A stretch of 58,519 nt of DNA from CAYNSB01 sp964399625 (GCA_964399625.1 CAYNSB010000017.1:1-58519), one strand, 5' to 3'. Positions 1 through 8,372 are shown, numbered from the stretch's first letter. Made by a program: numbers and translations. Notes: generated by a model not told the origin, from the sequence alone.

Positions 1-880
1 CGTCACCGACATCATCGGCGAGGAGGACTTCTTCGGCGACATGGACTTCAAGGTCGCCGGCACGCGCAACGGGATCACCGGCGTGCAGCTGGACCTCAAG
101 GCCCGCGGGCTCACGATGCAGCAGATCCCGCGCATCCTGGAGCAGGCCCGCGTGGGCCGACTGCAGATCCTGGACATCATGGATCGCACCATCTCCACGC
201 ACCGCCCGGAGCTCTCGCTCTACGCCCCGCGCCTCATCACGCTGAAGATCGACCCCGAGAAGATCGGCAAGCTCATCGGGCCCGGCGGCAAGATGATCCG
301 CGGGCTGCAGGAGAAGTACGGCGTCACGATCGACGTCGAGGACGACGGCACGGTCATGGTCGCCTCGCCCGACGGCGAGAAGATCGCCGCCGCTCGCGCC
401 GAGATCGAGGCGCTGTGCGAGGAGATCAAGGTCGGCGCGATCTACGCCGGAAAGGTCGTCTCGACGAAGGACTTCGGCGCGTTCGTTGAACTCGCCCCCG
501 GCACCGACGGCATGTGCCACATCTCCGAGCTCGCCGACGGCTACGTGCAGAGCGTCGCGGACGTGGTCCGCATCGGCGATGTGATCAAGGTCAAGGTGAT
601 CCTCGTGGATGAGCAGGGCCGCATCAAGCTCAGCCGCAAGGCCGTCATGGCCGCGGAGCCCGGATTCAGCGACGGCGCCAGCGGCGTGCCCGGCCAAGGC
701 GGCGGCGAGGGCGGCGGCGGTGGGGGCGGTGGCGGTCGCCGGGAGGGCCGGGGTGGTGGGCACCGTGATGGCGGCCGGCGTGGCGGGCGCGACGGCGGCG
801 GTCATCGCGGCGGTGGTGGGCATCGCGACGGCGGACACCGCGATGGCGGTCACCGCGAGGGCGAGCGGCGGGACAACTGA
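1..880 (+). CDS. pnp: Polyribonucleotide nucleotidyltransferase (PNPase), 3' part
   Basis: Phosphorolytic 3'-5' exoribonuclease that degrades mRNA, normally in a trimer. Only the C-terminal part is present; the reading frame enters at base 2. The first residues (VTDIIGEEDFFGDMDFKVAGT region) match the end of the second RNase PH domain. A KH domain follows, with the GPGGKMIRGL loop. An S1 domain comes next, with YAGKVVSTKDFGAFVEL and GRIKLSRK. After the usual end of the protein there is a tail of about 70 residues made almost only of Gly, Arg, His and Asp, with repeated HRDGG units. The tail is probably an RNA-binding or disordered extension. A strong intrinsic terminator lies 40 bp downstream, so pnp ends its transcript. 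Confidence 0.96.
   Translation, partial: VTDIIGEEDFFGDMDFKVAGTRNGITGVQLDLKARGLTMQQIPRILEQARVGRLQILDIMDRTISTHRPELSLYAPRLITLKIDPEKIGKLIGPGGKMIRGLQEKYGVTIDVEDDGTVMVASPDGEKIAAARAEIEALCEEIKVGAIYAGKVVSTKDFGAFVELAPGTDGMCHISELADGYVQSVADVVRIGDVIKVKVILVDEQGRIKLSRKAVMAAEPGFSDGASGVPGQGGGEGGGGGGGGGRREGRGGGHRDGGRRGGRDGGGHRGGGGHRDGGHRDGGHREGERRDN
680..875 (+). repeat. Gly/Arg/His/Asp-rich coding repeat in the pnp tail
   Basis: Low-complexity coding DNA. A polyglycine stretch is followed by repeated GGHRDGG-type units encoded by near-identical CACCGCGATGGCGG-like blocks. Such runs are prone to length change by slippage, so tail length may vary between strains (inference). Confidence 0.7.
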
Positions 881-920
881 CCCCGTCGTCCTCGGTTGAT
901 GTTCGAGTATACCAAACAAG

Positions 921-957
921 ACACGATCGGAGTGCGATGCTCCGATCGTGTTTTTTT
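921..957 (+). terminator. Intrinsic terminator after pnp
   Basis: A perfect 12-bp stem (921-932 with 940-951) closes a 7-nt loop and runs straight into seven T residues (951-957). This is the clearest rho-independent terminator in the window. Confidence 0.93.
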
Positions 958-1141
958 GCCCAATTTGCCATCCCGGACGTTTTCACGTCCGCGTGACCAA
1001 GGTACCTTGCACGAGTGAGCTCAGTCGTCGCGGCCCGTTCCAGCCCACGAAGTGCAGGAGCCGGCGTCGGCGAGCGTGTTGGAAATCGCGTGGGTGTCCG
1101 CCCGCGGAGCGGGCTGCCTTGGGGCTTTGAAAGGCACGGAC

Positions 1142-1435
1142 ATGAGCGGCGAGCCGCAAGAACAACTCATCGGTATCGATGGCGTCGTGAAGTGGTTTGA
1201 CCCGCGCAAGGGGTTCGGATTCATCGTCGGGCCCCAGGGGCAGGACATCTTCGTCCACTTCAGCGCCATCCAGGGCGAAGGGTTCCGCGTCCTCAAGGAT
1301 GGGTCCAAGGTGACCTACGACGCCGCCCGCTGGGAGAAGGGCTGGAAGGCGACGCGCGTGGTCCGCACCGACGAGGCCGAGGTCGTCGTGCCTCCCCGTC
1401 GGGGGTACCAGCGTTCGCCTCGGCGCGACGCGTGA
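1142..1435 (+). CDS. Cold-shock-domain protein
   Basis: Single-stranded nucleic-acid-binding protein of the CspA type, 97 residues. The OB-fold carries both RNA-binding motifs: KGFGFIV (RNP1) and DIFVHF (RNP2), after the typical GVVKWFD opening. The ATG at 1142 is chosen because GAAAGG lies 7 nt upstream and the cold-shock domain begins about 14 residues later; longer in-frame starts add unrelated sequence. The C-terminus is an Arg-rich tail of about 20 residues (RRGYQRSPRRDA). It follows the pnp terminator, so it should have its own promoter. Whether it is cold-induced cannot be seen. Confidence 0.9.
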   Translation: MSGEPQEQLIGIDGVVKWFDPRKGFGFIVGPQGQDIFVHFSAIQGEGFRVLKDGSKVTYDAARWEKGWKATRVVRTDEAEVVVPPRRGYQRSPRRDA

Positions 1436-1475
1436 AAGCGTCGGGCCCGACGCGGGCTCGGGCGGGCGCGGCGTG

Positions 1476-1481
1476 TACCAT
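1476..1481 (+). promoter_or_regulatory. -10-like box, start-proximal, of the histidine kinase gene
   Basis: TACCAT lies 9 nt before the ATG at 1491, and no ribosome binding site is visible. The expected transcription start would be within about 3 nt of the ATG. No convincing -35 box. One of about ten cases with the same geometry in this window. Confidence 0.45.
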
Positions 1482-1490
1482 CGCCCCTCC

Positions 1491-2387
1491 ATGACGCTCG
1501 GCGTGGGCATCGAGATTGGCGCAGCGGGTGTTCTGGCAGGCGTGATGCTCGCGGGTCTTGTCGCGCGCGTCATCGTGCGCGCGCAGGTGGAGCGCGCGCG
1601 CGAGGCGGAGCGTCGCGCCCGCGGCGCCGAACGATTGGCCGAGATCGGCGCCATGACGGGCGGGCTCGCCCACGAGATCAAGAACCCGCTCTCGACGATC
1701 GGGCTCAACGCGCAGCTGCTGGAGGAGGGACTCGCCGAGCTCTCCATCGACGACAGCGATCGCTCTCGCCTCCAGAGACGGGTGGGCGCGCTGCGGCGCG
1801 AGGTGGAGCGTCTGCGCGGGATCCTCACGGACTTCCTCCAGTTCGCGGGGCAGGTGCGCCTGGAGAAGCGCAGCGAGGACCTGAACAGGCTCGTGGAGGA
1901 GCTCGCCGATTTCTTCGGGCCCCAGGCGAGCAAGCTCGGAGTTCGACTCCGCACGGACCTCTCCCGCGAGCCCGTGGTCGCGCCGCTGGACGGCCCGCAC
2001 CTCAAGCAGGCGGTGCTCAACCTCATGCTCAACGCGGTGCAGGCGATGGCGGACCAGCCCGCGGGGGGCGCACGCGAGTTGATCCTGCGCACCGAGGTGC
2101 GACCGCTCGAGCGGGCGCGAGCGATCGTGCGACGTGGCAAGGGCGCGGCGCCGTCCGAACGCGAGGCGGTCCTGCACGTCATCGACACCGGGCCCGGCAT
2201 CCCCGCCGACGCCCTCGCTAAGGTGTTCGAGCCCTACTTCACGACCAAGTCCGGCGGCACGGGGCTGGGGCTGCCCACGACGCGGCGCCTCGTCGAGGCG
2301 CACGGCGGTCGAATCGAGGTGCACTCCGAGCCCGGGCGCGGCAGCGACTTCTCGATCGTCCTACCGATGGACGCCGCGCCGAGCTGA
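1491..2387 (+). CDS. Sensor histidine kinase, NtrB-like core
   Basis: Autophosphorylating kinase of a two-component system, 298 residues. An N-terminal membrane helix (about residues 5-30) is followed by an Arg/Glu-rich coiled linker. The HisKA H-box is GGLAHEIKNPLSTI with the phospho-accepting His at about 61. The HATPase domain shows the N-box (LNLMLNAVQAM), a G1-like VIDTGPGIP and the F/G2 region (YFTTKSGGTGLGLP). There is no visible sensor domain beyond the single helix. No response regulator is adjacent, so it is an orphan here. ATG 1491 is preferred to a GTG at 1473 because a -10-like box overlaps the longer start. Its stop is 1 nt from the convergent kynU stop. Confidence 0.87.
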   Translation: MTLGVGIEIGAAGVLAGVMLAGLVARVIVRAQVERAREAERRARGAERLAEIGAMTGGLAHEIKNPLSTIGLNAQLLEEGLAELSIDDSDRSRLQRRVGALRREVERLRGILTDFLQFAGQVRLEKRSEDLNRLVEELADFFGPQASKLGVRLRTDLSREPVVAPLDGPHLKQAVLNLMLNAVQAMADQPAGGARELILRTEVRPLERARAIVRRGKGAAPSEREAVLHVIDTGPGIPADALAKVFEPYFTTKSGGTGLGLPTTRRLVEAHGGRIEVHSEPGRGSDFSIVLPMDAAPS

Positions 2388-2388
2388 C

Positions 2389-3696
2389 CTACTGACGACG
2401 CCAGATCGAGGCGATGACCTCCACGGCCCTGGCTAGCTCGTCGCGCGTGTTGAGAATGTCCGGACAGATCCGCACGCAGCGCTGCCCGTCCGGGGTCGTT
2501 CGCGCGTCGGTGTTCACGCCGTGCCGCGCGAGGTCCTGCGACAGGGCGGGGGCGTGGTCGTGGGGCAGTAGCAGGAAGGCGGCCCTTGGCTCCACGTGGC
2601 GCACGGGCACACGGGCCTCCTTGAGGCGATCGATCAGGAACGCCTGCTGCTCGAGCGAGTACGCGCGCAGACGCTCCACGCCCAGCGCGAGCGTGAGCTC
2701 CAGCCCCGCCGCCGCCTGGTACGGCGTGAGCACGACGGGAGTGCACTCCATCCAGGCGCCCGCGCCGTCGGCGAGCTGCTCGAGCGGCCGTTCCGAGCGG
2801 GAGAACTCGAACACGTTGCGTTTGGCGAACCATCCCGTGTCGAGCGTGGCGAGCTTGCGCGGTGCGTGGGGAGCGTGCGTCAGGAGACGCGGGTGGATCG
2901 CGAGCCAACCCGCGCCGGGCCCGCCCCGCGTGTACTTGTACGACCCGCCGATGGCAAAGTCGGGCTCGAGCTCGTCGAGTTCGATGGGCAGCACGCCCGC
3001 GGAGTGGTAAAGGTCCAGGCACGCGAGCGCGTTGCAGTCGTGCGCGGCCTCGATGACGCGCTCCACGCCGTCGAGGATCTGCGCCGTCGAGAAGAACACG
3101 TGCGAGACCACGACCAGGTCCACGGAATCGTCGAGATGATCGATGATCTGGTCCGCGTGGAAGCACCCGTGCCCGTCGTGGTCGATGAAGCGGACCTTCG
3201 CCCGTCCGCGTGCGTGGTAAGTCTTGAGAATGAAATCGATCGAGTCGAACTCTCCGCGCGTCGCGACGATGTGGGGACAGGCCGAGGGGAGCGAGTTGAT
3301 CACCGCCCGCAGCGCCTGCCCCGCGCCGGGCTTGGGGATGACGGGAGCGGCGCCCGTCGCGTCGCTGGCGTGGAGGCCGATGAGGCGGGCGATGCTCCGC
3401 CGGAACGTGTCCAGCTGGGCGGTCCAGGCTTCCCACGCTCCGTCCATGTCGGCGTACCACAGGTCCATCGCGCGGGCGACATCGATCGCGGTCTGGTCGA
3501 GCGGGCGCCCAAGGCTGTGGTTGGCGAGGTAGATCTCGTCGCGGGCGATCACGCGCGAGAACAGGGGATGCACGTGGCGGACGAGCAGCGGCTCCTCCAG
3601 CGGTCCGCTCCCCATGGATGCGACGGCACGCTGGATCGCCGATTCGCCAGGAGGCACGCCGGTGCCGCCGAGGGTCGCGCCGGGCTTCGCGTTCAT
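2389..3696 (-). CDS. kynU: Kynureninase
   Basis: PLP enzyme that cleaves L-kynurenine to anthranilate and alanine; 435 residues, a usual length. Fold-type I features: the PLP lysine in GGSYKYTRGGPGAGWL (K254), the upstream ACLDLYHSAG strand with the cofactor-binding Asp (about 228), and the substrate region LANHSLGRPLDQT near the N-terminus. Its ATG (3696-3694) overlaps the TGA of kynA by four bases (ATGA), so the two are probably translationally coupled. No kynurenine formamidase gene, needed between the two steps, is present in the window. Convergent with the histidine kinase, 1 nt between the stops. Confidence 0.93.
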   Translation of the reverse strand: MNAKPGATLGGTGVPPGESAIQRAVASMGSGPLEEPLLVRHVHPLFSRVIARDEIYLANHSLGRPLDQTAIDVARAMDLWYADMDGAWEAWTAQLDTFRRSIARLIGLHASDATGAAPVIPKPGAGQALRAVINSLPSACPHIVATRGEFDSIDFILKTYHARGRAKVRFIDHDGHGCFHADQIIDHLDDSVDLVVVSHVFFSTAQILDGVERVIEAAHDCNALACLDLYHSAGVLPIELDELEPDFAIGGSYKYTRGGPGAGWLAIHPRLLTHAPHAPRKLATLDTGWFAKRNVFEFSRSERPLEQLADGAGAWMECTPVVLTPYQAAAGLELTLALGVERLRAYSLEQQAFLIDRLKEARVPVRHVEPRAAFLLLPHDHAPALSQDLARHGVNTDARTTPDGQRCVRICPDILNTRDELARAVEVIASIWRRQ

Positions 3697-4535
3697 CGCT
3701 TGATCTCCGTGCGTACGTCCCACAGCTCGGGGAAGAAGTTGAGCTCCACGAGCTGCCGCAGGAAGGGCACGCCCGAGGACCCGCCCGTGCCGCGTTTGTA
3801 CCCGATGATGCGTTCGACCGTCTTCATGTGGCGGAATCGCCACAGCGAGAACTGCTCGTCCAGGTCCACCAGCTTCTCGCACATCTCGTACGCGTCCCAC
3901 CAGCGGGCGACGTCGTCGTAGATCGACTTGATGCACGCGGTCACTTCCGCGTTGCGCTCGTACGGCTTGGTCACGTCCCGCTCCAGGACATCCCGTGGGA
4001 TCGGCAGCCCGCGCCGGGCGAGGTACCGGAGGAACTCGTCGTACAGGCTCGGCGCGACGAGCGTGCGGCGCAGCTCCGCATGGTCCGAGGGATTGTGCTC
4101 GTGGAACTTGAGCATGCGCTCGTCCTTGGCGCCCAGCAGGAACTCGACCTGCCGGTACTGGCACGACTGGAACCCGCTCGCAGGACCCAGCACGTGGCGG
4201 AACTGCACGTACTCCGCGGGCGTGAGCGTGGCGAGCACGCCCCACTGGTTGTAGAGCTGAGCCTGGATGTTCTTGACGCGAGCGATGATCTTGAAGCACG
4301 GCTCGAGATCATCATGCCGCAGCAGCTCGATCCCCCCGCGCAGCTCGTGGATCATGAGCTTGAACCAGAGCTCGCTGGTCTGGTGCTGGATGATGAACAG
4401 GAGCTCGTCGTGGTGGACGGGCGCCGAGAGCGGCTTCTGGGCCGAGAGGAGCACATCGAGCTGCAGATAGCCCGAGTAGGTCGTGCGATCGGCGAGGTTG
4501 GTCTCCAGCCCGGGCTCGAGTTCACGCTGGCTCAT
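3693..4535 (-). CDS. kynA: Tryptophan 2,3-dioxygenase
   Basis: Heme enzyme that opens the indole ring of L-tryptophan to N-formylkynurenine, the first step of the kynurenine pathway; 280 residues. Family marks: TTYSGYLQLDVLL at the N-terminus; HHDELLFIIQHQTSELWFK with the distal His at about 51; and SLWRFRHMKTVERIIG with the proximal heme His at about 236, followed by the GTGGSSG loop. First gene of a two-gene operon with kynU. The start is set by the family N-terminus and by a TACGCT box 6 nt upstream; there is no Shine-Dalgarno sequence. The product could feed NAD or anthranilate metabolism; which one cannot be told here. Confidence 0.95.
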   Translation of the reverse strand: MSQRELEPGLETNLADRTTYSGYLQLDVLLSAQKPLSAPVHHDELLFIIQHQTSELWFKLMIHELRGGIELLRHDDLEPCFKIIARVKNIQAQLYNQWGVLATLTPAEYVQFRHVLGPASGFQSCQYRQVEFLLGAKDERMLKFHEHNPSDHAELRRTLVAPSLYDEFLRYLARRGLPIPRDVLERDVTKPYERNAEVTACIKSIYDDVARWWDAYEMCEKLVDLDEQFSLWRFRHMKTVERIIGYKRGTGGSSGVPFLRQLVELNFFPELWDVRTEIKR

Positions 4536-4541
4536 GGGCGC

Positions 4542-4547
4542 AGCGTA
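4542..4547 (-). promoter_or_regulatory. -10-like box of the kynA-kynU operon
   Basis: TACGCT on the minus strand ends 6 nt before the kynA ATG. With a usual -10 to +1 distance, transcription would start on the A of the ATG (leaderless). No clear -35 box. Confidence 0.45.
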
Positions 4548-4588
4548 CCCGCGTCACGCCCTCGGAGCGAAGGCCCGGGCCCGAGGCA

Positions 4589-4831
4589 TCATCGAGATGG
4601 ACGGGCCTGGGCGAGGTCCGGAGAGCGCCCCGCGGTCCGGACAGGATCGCGTGGCTCGCTCCACGTCAGGCGAGAGCCGTCCCCCGCGCGGGCCTGCGGG
4701 CCCGAGGGACGGCTGTAGAAATCGTCCCTGGGCGTCCACCCGCAGGCGCCAAGCCCCGCGAGAAGGGGCGTGGCCGCAAGGAGCGCCAGACGGGCGATGG
4801 GGCGGAGAAACACACGCGGCGAACGATTCAC
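4589..4831 (-). CDS. Small predicted lipoprotein
   Basis: An 80-residue protein of unknown function. From a GTG start it shows a basic N-region, a hydrophobic stretch (LALLAATPLLAGL) and a lipobox ending GLGAC, with the lipidated Cys at about 30. The rest is short, polar and Pro/Arg/Ser-rich without a recognisable domain. The GTG is chosen because GAGGGAGAG lies just upstream and the lipoprotein signal begins there. A long nested palindrome (4675-4714) lies inside the coding sequence. It could be a real small lipoprotein or a chance frame; the signal peptide plus ribosome site favour a gene. Confidence 0.55.
   Translation of the reverse strand: MNRSPRVFLRPIARLALLAATPLLAGLGACGWTPRDDFYSRPSGPQARAGDGSRLTWSEPRDPVRTAGRSPDLAQARPSR
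4675..4714. repeat. Nested palindrome inside the small lipoprotein gene
   Basis: Outer arms AGCCGTCCC (4675-4683) and GGGACGGCT (4706-4714) enclose an inner hairpin CGGGCC-TGCG-GGCCCG (4689-4704). There is no T-run on either side, so it is not a normal terminator. Confidence 0.6.
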
Positions 4832-5144
4832 GGAACTCTCCCTCGCGGGCGACGCGGCCCGCAGCATCGACGGTGCGACTATGCGATAGGACCGACGTCT
4901 CCGCGAGCGGTTCGCGCGAGCGGCCGCTCGCGCTGGGAGGTCCGTGCGGGCGAGGGAAGATGGGCGGACCCACGCGGGCGAACGTGGAACCAGCGCCCGA
5001 TCAGGGCGTCAAGCCTTGTGGCGGCTCGCCCCGGCAGGGGGAGTCGGTTTATGACGATGGAGCGGGCGGACACGCCCGCGAATCCCTACGATGCGTCCAC
5101 GCCGGAGCCGTCCGCTCCCGGCGCGCACAAGCAGGGAATCGCTC
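4832..5144. other. Gap between divergent genes, nothing recognised
   Basis: 313 bp between the divergent lipoprotein gene and the epimerase-like gene. It must hold both promoters, but no convincing -35/-10 pair, RNA or conserved site is visible. AGGGA at 5133-5137 is the ribosome site of the downstream gene. Confidence 0.5.
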
Positions 5145-6023
5145 ATGCTCAAGACGTCGTTCAGTTCGGTGGCATGTCCGGAGTGGACGCTGGACCGCGT
5201 GGCCGCACTCGCCTCCGAGACCGGCTACGACGGCGTGGAGCTCCGCACGTTCGGCGCCAATTCCACGCAGTTCGCGTGCGACCCGGCGCTGACCAGCGCC
5301 GCGAAGGTGCGCCGCACCTTCAAGGATCACGGCGTCTCGATCTCGTGCCTTGCCACGGGTGTGGGCTTCGACGAGCCGATCCGTCCCGCCGTCATCGGTC
5401 GGGTCTTCGGCGACCCCGATCGCACCGTCCGACTGGCCAAGGCGGCGATCGATCTCGCCGCGCAGATCGAGTGCCCGCTCGTGCGCGTCTTCGGGTTCGA
5501 ATTGCCCGAGAACGAGCGGTACGCGGCGGGATTTGCGCGAGTCGTCGAGAGGCTCGCGATGGCCGTGGACGGCGCTCGCAACACCGGCGTGAAAGTAGTG
5601 CTCGAGAACGCCGGCACGTTCTCGAACGCGGGCGACCTCAAGCACGTGATCGACGCCGTCGCGAACTCCCTGCTGGGCGCGTCGTACAGCGTGCCCGTCG
5701 CGTTCGTGGACGGTGAGGACCCCCTCGCGGGGATCGAGCTGCTGGGCGATCGGCTCATGTGCCTCAAGCTCCGCGACTTCAAGCGCGAGGCGAACGGCAC
5801 GAATCGCTTCTGCGTGCCGGGCGATGGCGACGTGCCGTGCGAGCGGGTCGTCCGCGAGGCCGCGCGGCGCGGATTCGGTGGATGGGTCTGCGTGGAGTGG
5901 GATCGCGCGTGGCTGCCCGAGCTGGCATTGCCCGATCGCGTGCTCGCCGAATCCTCCAAGCGCCTCTTCGCGTGGGGCGGAGCCGCGTCGGGCGTGCACG
6001 CTCGTGCGGCCGTCGCCCGCTGA
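5145..6023 (+). CDS. Sugar phosphate isomerase/epimerase-like TIM-barrel protein
   Basis: 292 residues with the look of the xylose-isomerase-like (AP endonuclease 2) TIM-barrel superfamily. It opens with KTSFSSVACPEWTLDRVAALASETGYDGVELR, cut here by the family's first two strands. Later come VRVFGFELPENERYAAGF, VVLENAG with a probable metal-binding Glu, LKLRDFKRE and GFGGWVCVEWDR near the end. These enzymes isomerise or epimerise sugars using a divalent metal; the substrate cannot be named. The ATG at 5145 follows an AGGGA site and starts right at the first strand. It ends 14 nt before queG, which is probably co-transcribed. Confidence 0.8.
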   Translation: MLKTSFSSVACPEWTLDRVAALASETGYDGVELRTFGANSTQFACDPALTSAAKVRRTFKDHGVSISCLATGVGFDEPIRPAVIGRVFGDPDRTVRLAKAAIDLAAQIECPLVRVFGFELPENERYAAGFARVVERLAMAVDGARNTGVKVVLENAGTFSNAGDLKHVIDAVANSLLGASYSVPVAFVDGEDPLAGIELLGDRLMCLKLRDFKREANGTNRFCVPGDGDVPCERVVREAARRGFGGWVCVEWDRAWLPELALPDRVLAESSKRLFAWGGAASGVHARAAVAR

Positions 6024-6037
6024 GCCTCCAAGGCACC

Positions 6038-7216
6038 ATGCCCGATGAGTCTCTCATTCGCCGACCGGTGCAGGGCGAACGGATCGTTGCGCGATGCCTT
6101 GAGTTGGGATTCGTAGCGGCAGGAGTGTGCGAGGCCGCGATATCGAGCCGTGCCGCGGAACTAAGGGCGTGGCTTGCGGCGGGCAAGCATGGCTCGATGT
6201 CGTATCTCGCGGATCAGGTCGAGGCACGCCTCGATCCGACGCGCGTGCTCGCGGGCGCGCGATCGATCATCATGGTCGCGGATCAATACGCGGTGCGCGG
6301 GAACGACGACGTGGCTTGGGGCCTGCATGGGCCTCCGCAGCCTTTCAAGCCGGGCGTGTTCGAGGGCGTCATCGCACGCTACGCGCGCGGGCGCGACTAT
6401 CACCGCGTGATCCGGGCCCGTCTGCACGAGCTGTCGGACGAGCTCGCACGAGAGTTTCCGGGCGAGCGATTCCGCACGTGCGTGGACCTGCTGCCCGTCC
6501 TCGAGCGCGAGCACGCGACGCGGGCGGGGCTCGGTTGGGTGGGAAAGCACACGCTGCTGATCCATCCCCGCCTCGGGTCCTACACGCTGCTGGGCACCCT
6601 GCTCACGACGCTGCGGATCGATCCTCCCTCCGCGCAGCGCCCGATCGAGGATGCGTGCGGCACCTGCACCCGCTGCATCGACGCGTGCCCCACAGGGGCG
6701 ATCACGCCGTACTCGGTGGATGCGTCCCGATGCATCACGTACCTGACGGTGGAGCGCAAAGACGAGATCGCGAGCGAGTTCCATCGCCCCATCGGGCGGT
6801 GGGTGCTCGGGTGCGATGTGTGCCAGGAGGTGTGCCCGCACAACACGCCGCGCGAGCCCGGCGTGGACGTGGGGCGCGCGCACGAGCAGTACGCGCCGCG
6901 ACGCGGATCCTTCGACTTGCTGGAGCTGCTGGACTGGAATGAGGCCGATCGCGAGCAACGAACGTTCGGCACGCCGATCGCGAGGGCCTCGCTCGCGATG
7001 CTCAAGCGCAACGCGTTGATTGTTCTGGGGAACCTGATCGCCGCGGATGGCGACCGCGGGGGCCGGGATGCGCCGGTCGCGCCGAGGGACGAATCTATTC
7101 GTCGCGCGGCGATGGAGCGTGTGCGTCGAGCGAGCCTGGACCCGTCGGAGCCGGCACTGGTGCGGGCGACGGCTCTGGAGGTCCTGCGTGGCCTCGGAGT
7201 GTCAGCGCTCGATTGA
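6038..7216 (+). CDS. queG: Epoxyqueuosine reductase
   Basis: Cobalamin- and iron-sulfur-dependent enzyme for the last step of queuosine synthesis in tRNA (epoxyqueuosine to queuosine), cytoplasmic; 392 residues. The two ferredoxin-like [4Fe-4S] motifs are visible: CGTCTRCIDACPTGAI near residue 207 and CDVCQEVCPHN near 259. The catalytic region includes VDLLPVLEREHATRAGLGWVGKH. The C-terminal part is helical-repeat-like (LKRNALIVLGNL). ATG 6038 is preceded by AAGG and gives the family N-terminus. The last 122 bp are also covered, antisense, by the end of the convergent membrane-protein gene. Confidence 0.94.
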   Translation: MPDESLIRRPVQGERIVARCLELGFVAAGVCEAAISSRAAELRAWLAAGKHGSMSYLADQVEARLDPTRVLAGARSIIMVADQYAVRGNDDVAWGLHGPPQPFKPGVFEGVIARYARGRDYHRVIRARLHELSDELAREFPGERFRTCVDLLPVLEREHATRAGLGWVGKHTLLIHPRLGSYTLLGTLLTTLRIDPPSAQRPIEDACGTCTRCIDACPTGAITPYSVDASRCITYLTVERKDEIASEFHRPIGRWVLGCDVCQEVCPHNTPREPGVDVGRAHEQYAPRRGSFDLLELLDWNEADREQRTFGTPIARASLAMLKRNALIVLGNLIAADGDRGGRDAPVAPRDESIRRAAMERVRRASLDPSEPALVRATALEVLRGLGVSALD

Positions 7217-8372
7217 CGACGACGAACGCGATACCGATCAGCAGCCACCACGTCTGGCGCTCGATGAACGCCATGAAATAGAACGGGCAGGCAAACAGGA
7301 TCGTGATCGCGAGAACGACGATTTCGCAGCGTGTGGGCGAGTGGGGACTCCGCCACGATCGCGAAGCAACCTGCACGATGTACGCGGGCGCGATGAGCCC
7401 GTAGAAGCCCATGAAGACGCGGTACACGACCTCGTGCATCGACAGGTCGAAGGGCGAGCGCACGAACAGCGTGCCGATCGCCAGCGCGATGCCGGCGAGC
7501 GGCGCGAGATCGATCGCGGGCACCGGTCTGCTCGGGATGTTGGGAGCTGTGGAGGACCAGATTCGCGTGTGCGCCGCGATCGTGAAGGCGAGTTGCGCCG
7601 CGATGTGCGCGAGAACGAAGTAGCTCGCGGGCGCGAGGGAGATGCGTGTTGCATCCGAGCCCGAGCCGCGGATCACGCTCGGGGCATACAGCAGCGTCAG
7701 CACGATCATGAGGGGAAAGAGCCCGAGAAACCCCAGCGCAAACGCCGCGCGCGAGGCGCGCCGGGGCAGCGCCAGGTTCGCCTCGTGAAACGTGCGATCC
7801 AGGAGCGGACAAAGAGCAAAGCCAAACGAGCAAACAATCGCGAGCGGAATGAGCTCCCGCGGCGAGCACGCGGGGCGAGGCAGGTCCTGCCAGCGGATCA
7901 GGCTCGGGTCTCGCCAAATCCACAGACCCACGAGCGCGACCGAGGCGAGCAGCACGCCGCCCGCAACCCCGTGCCAGCGGGCCGCGCTGCGCATCGGGCC
8001 GAGCGTTACCGCCGCGACACAGATCGCTCCGGCGAGCGTGAGCGGCGTCATCAGCCCCCAGCCGAGCGTTACCACGACCCACGCGAGAAAGAACCACTGG
8101 AACGCGATCGTGACGGCCGAAAACGCGACCAGCGCCGGACGATGCGCCGTGAGAAACGCCCGCGCGTGTTCACGATCGCGGAACCAGAAGGGGAGAGCGC
8201 CCGCGCCCACGCAGTTGGGCAGCGCGAACACCAGGAACGACCACGGGCCAAAGTCGCGGAAGAGCAGCACCGGCAGGAACATGCCGATGCACCACGTCCA
8301 GGAGCACGCGAGATACGCCGCCCAGCCCAGGACGGAGAACGGCGAAGCGCGGGATTGATCGCGTGGCGTCAT
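7095..8372 (-). CDS. Polytopic membrane protein of unknown function
   Basis: About 425 residues with roughly 10-12 hydrophobic helices spread over the whole length (for example LAGAICVAAVTLG, FALGFLGLFPLMIVLTLLY, VVLAITILFACPFYF). It ends in a Pro/Ala/Ser-rich tail of about 30 residues. I do not recognise a family; a transporter or carrier-like protein is possible, but no signature motif was seen. The tail is coded opposite the end of queG (7095-7216). The ATG at 8372 is preferred because a TACAAT box overlaps the alternative ATG at 8396. Last gene of the minus-strand run that begins with pdhA. Confidence 0.72.
   Translation of the reverse strand: MTPRDQSRASPFSVLGWAAYLACSWTWCIGMFLPVLLFRDFGPWSFLVFALPNCVGAGALPFWFRDREHARAFLTAHRPALVAFSAVTIAFQWFFLAWVVVTLGWGLMTPLTLAGAICVAAVTLGPMRSAARWHGVAGGVLLASVALVGLWIWRDPSLIRWQDLPRPACSPRELIPLAIVCSFGFALCPLLDRTFHEANLALPRRASRAAFALGFLGLFPLMIVLTLLYAPSVIRGSGSDATRISLAPASYFVLAHIAAQLAFTIAAHTRIWSSTAPNIPSRPVPAIDLAPLAGIALAIGTLFVRSPFDLSMHEVVYRVFMGFYGLIAPAYIVQVASRSWRSPHSPTRCEIVVLAITILFACPFYFMAFIERQTWWLLIGIAFVVVNRALTLRGHAGPPEPSPAPVPAPTGPGSLDAHAPSPRDE

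Noticed and set aside
4879..5073. 64-codon minus-strand frame in the gap before the epimerase-like gene
   Set aside because: No domain, no ribosome site, Arg/Pro-rich composition typical of chance frames in GC-rich DNA.
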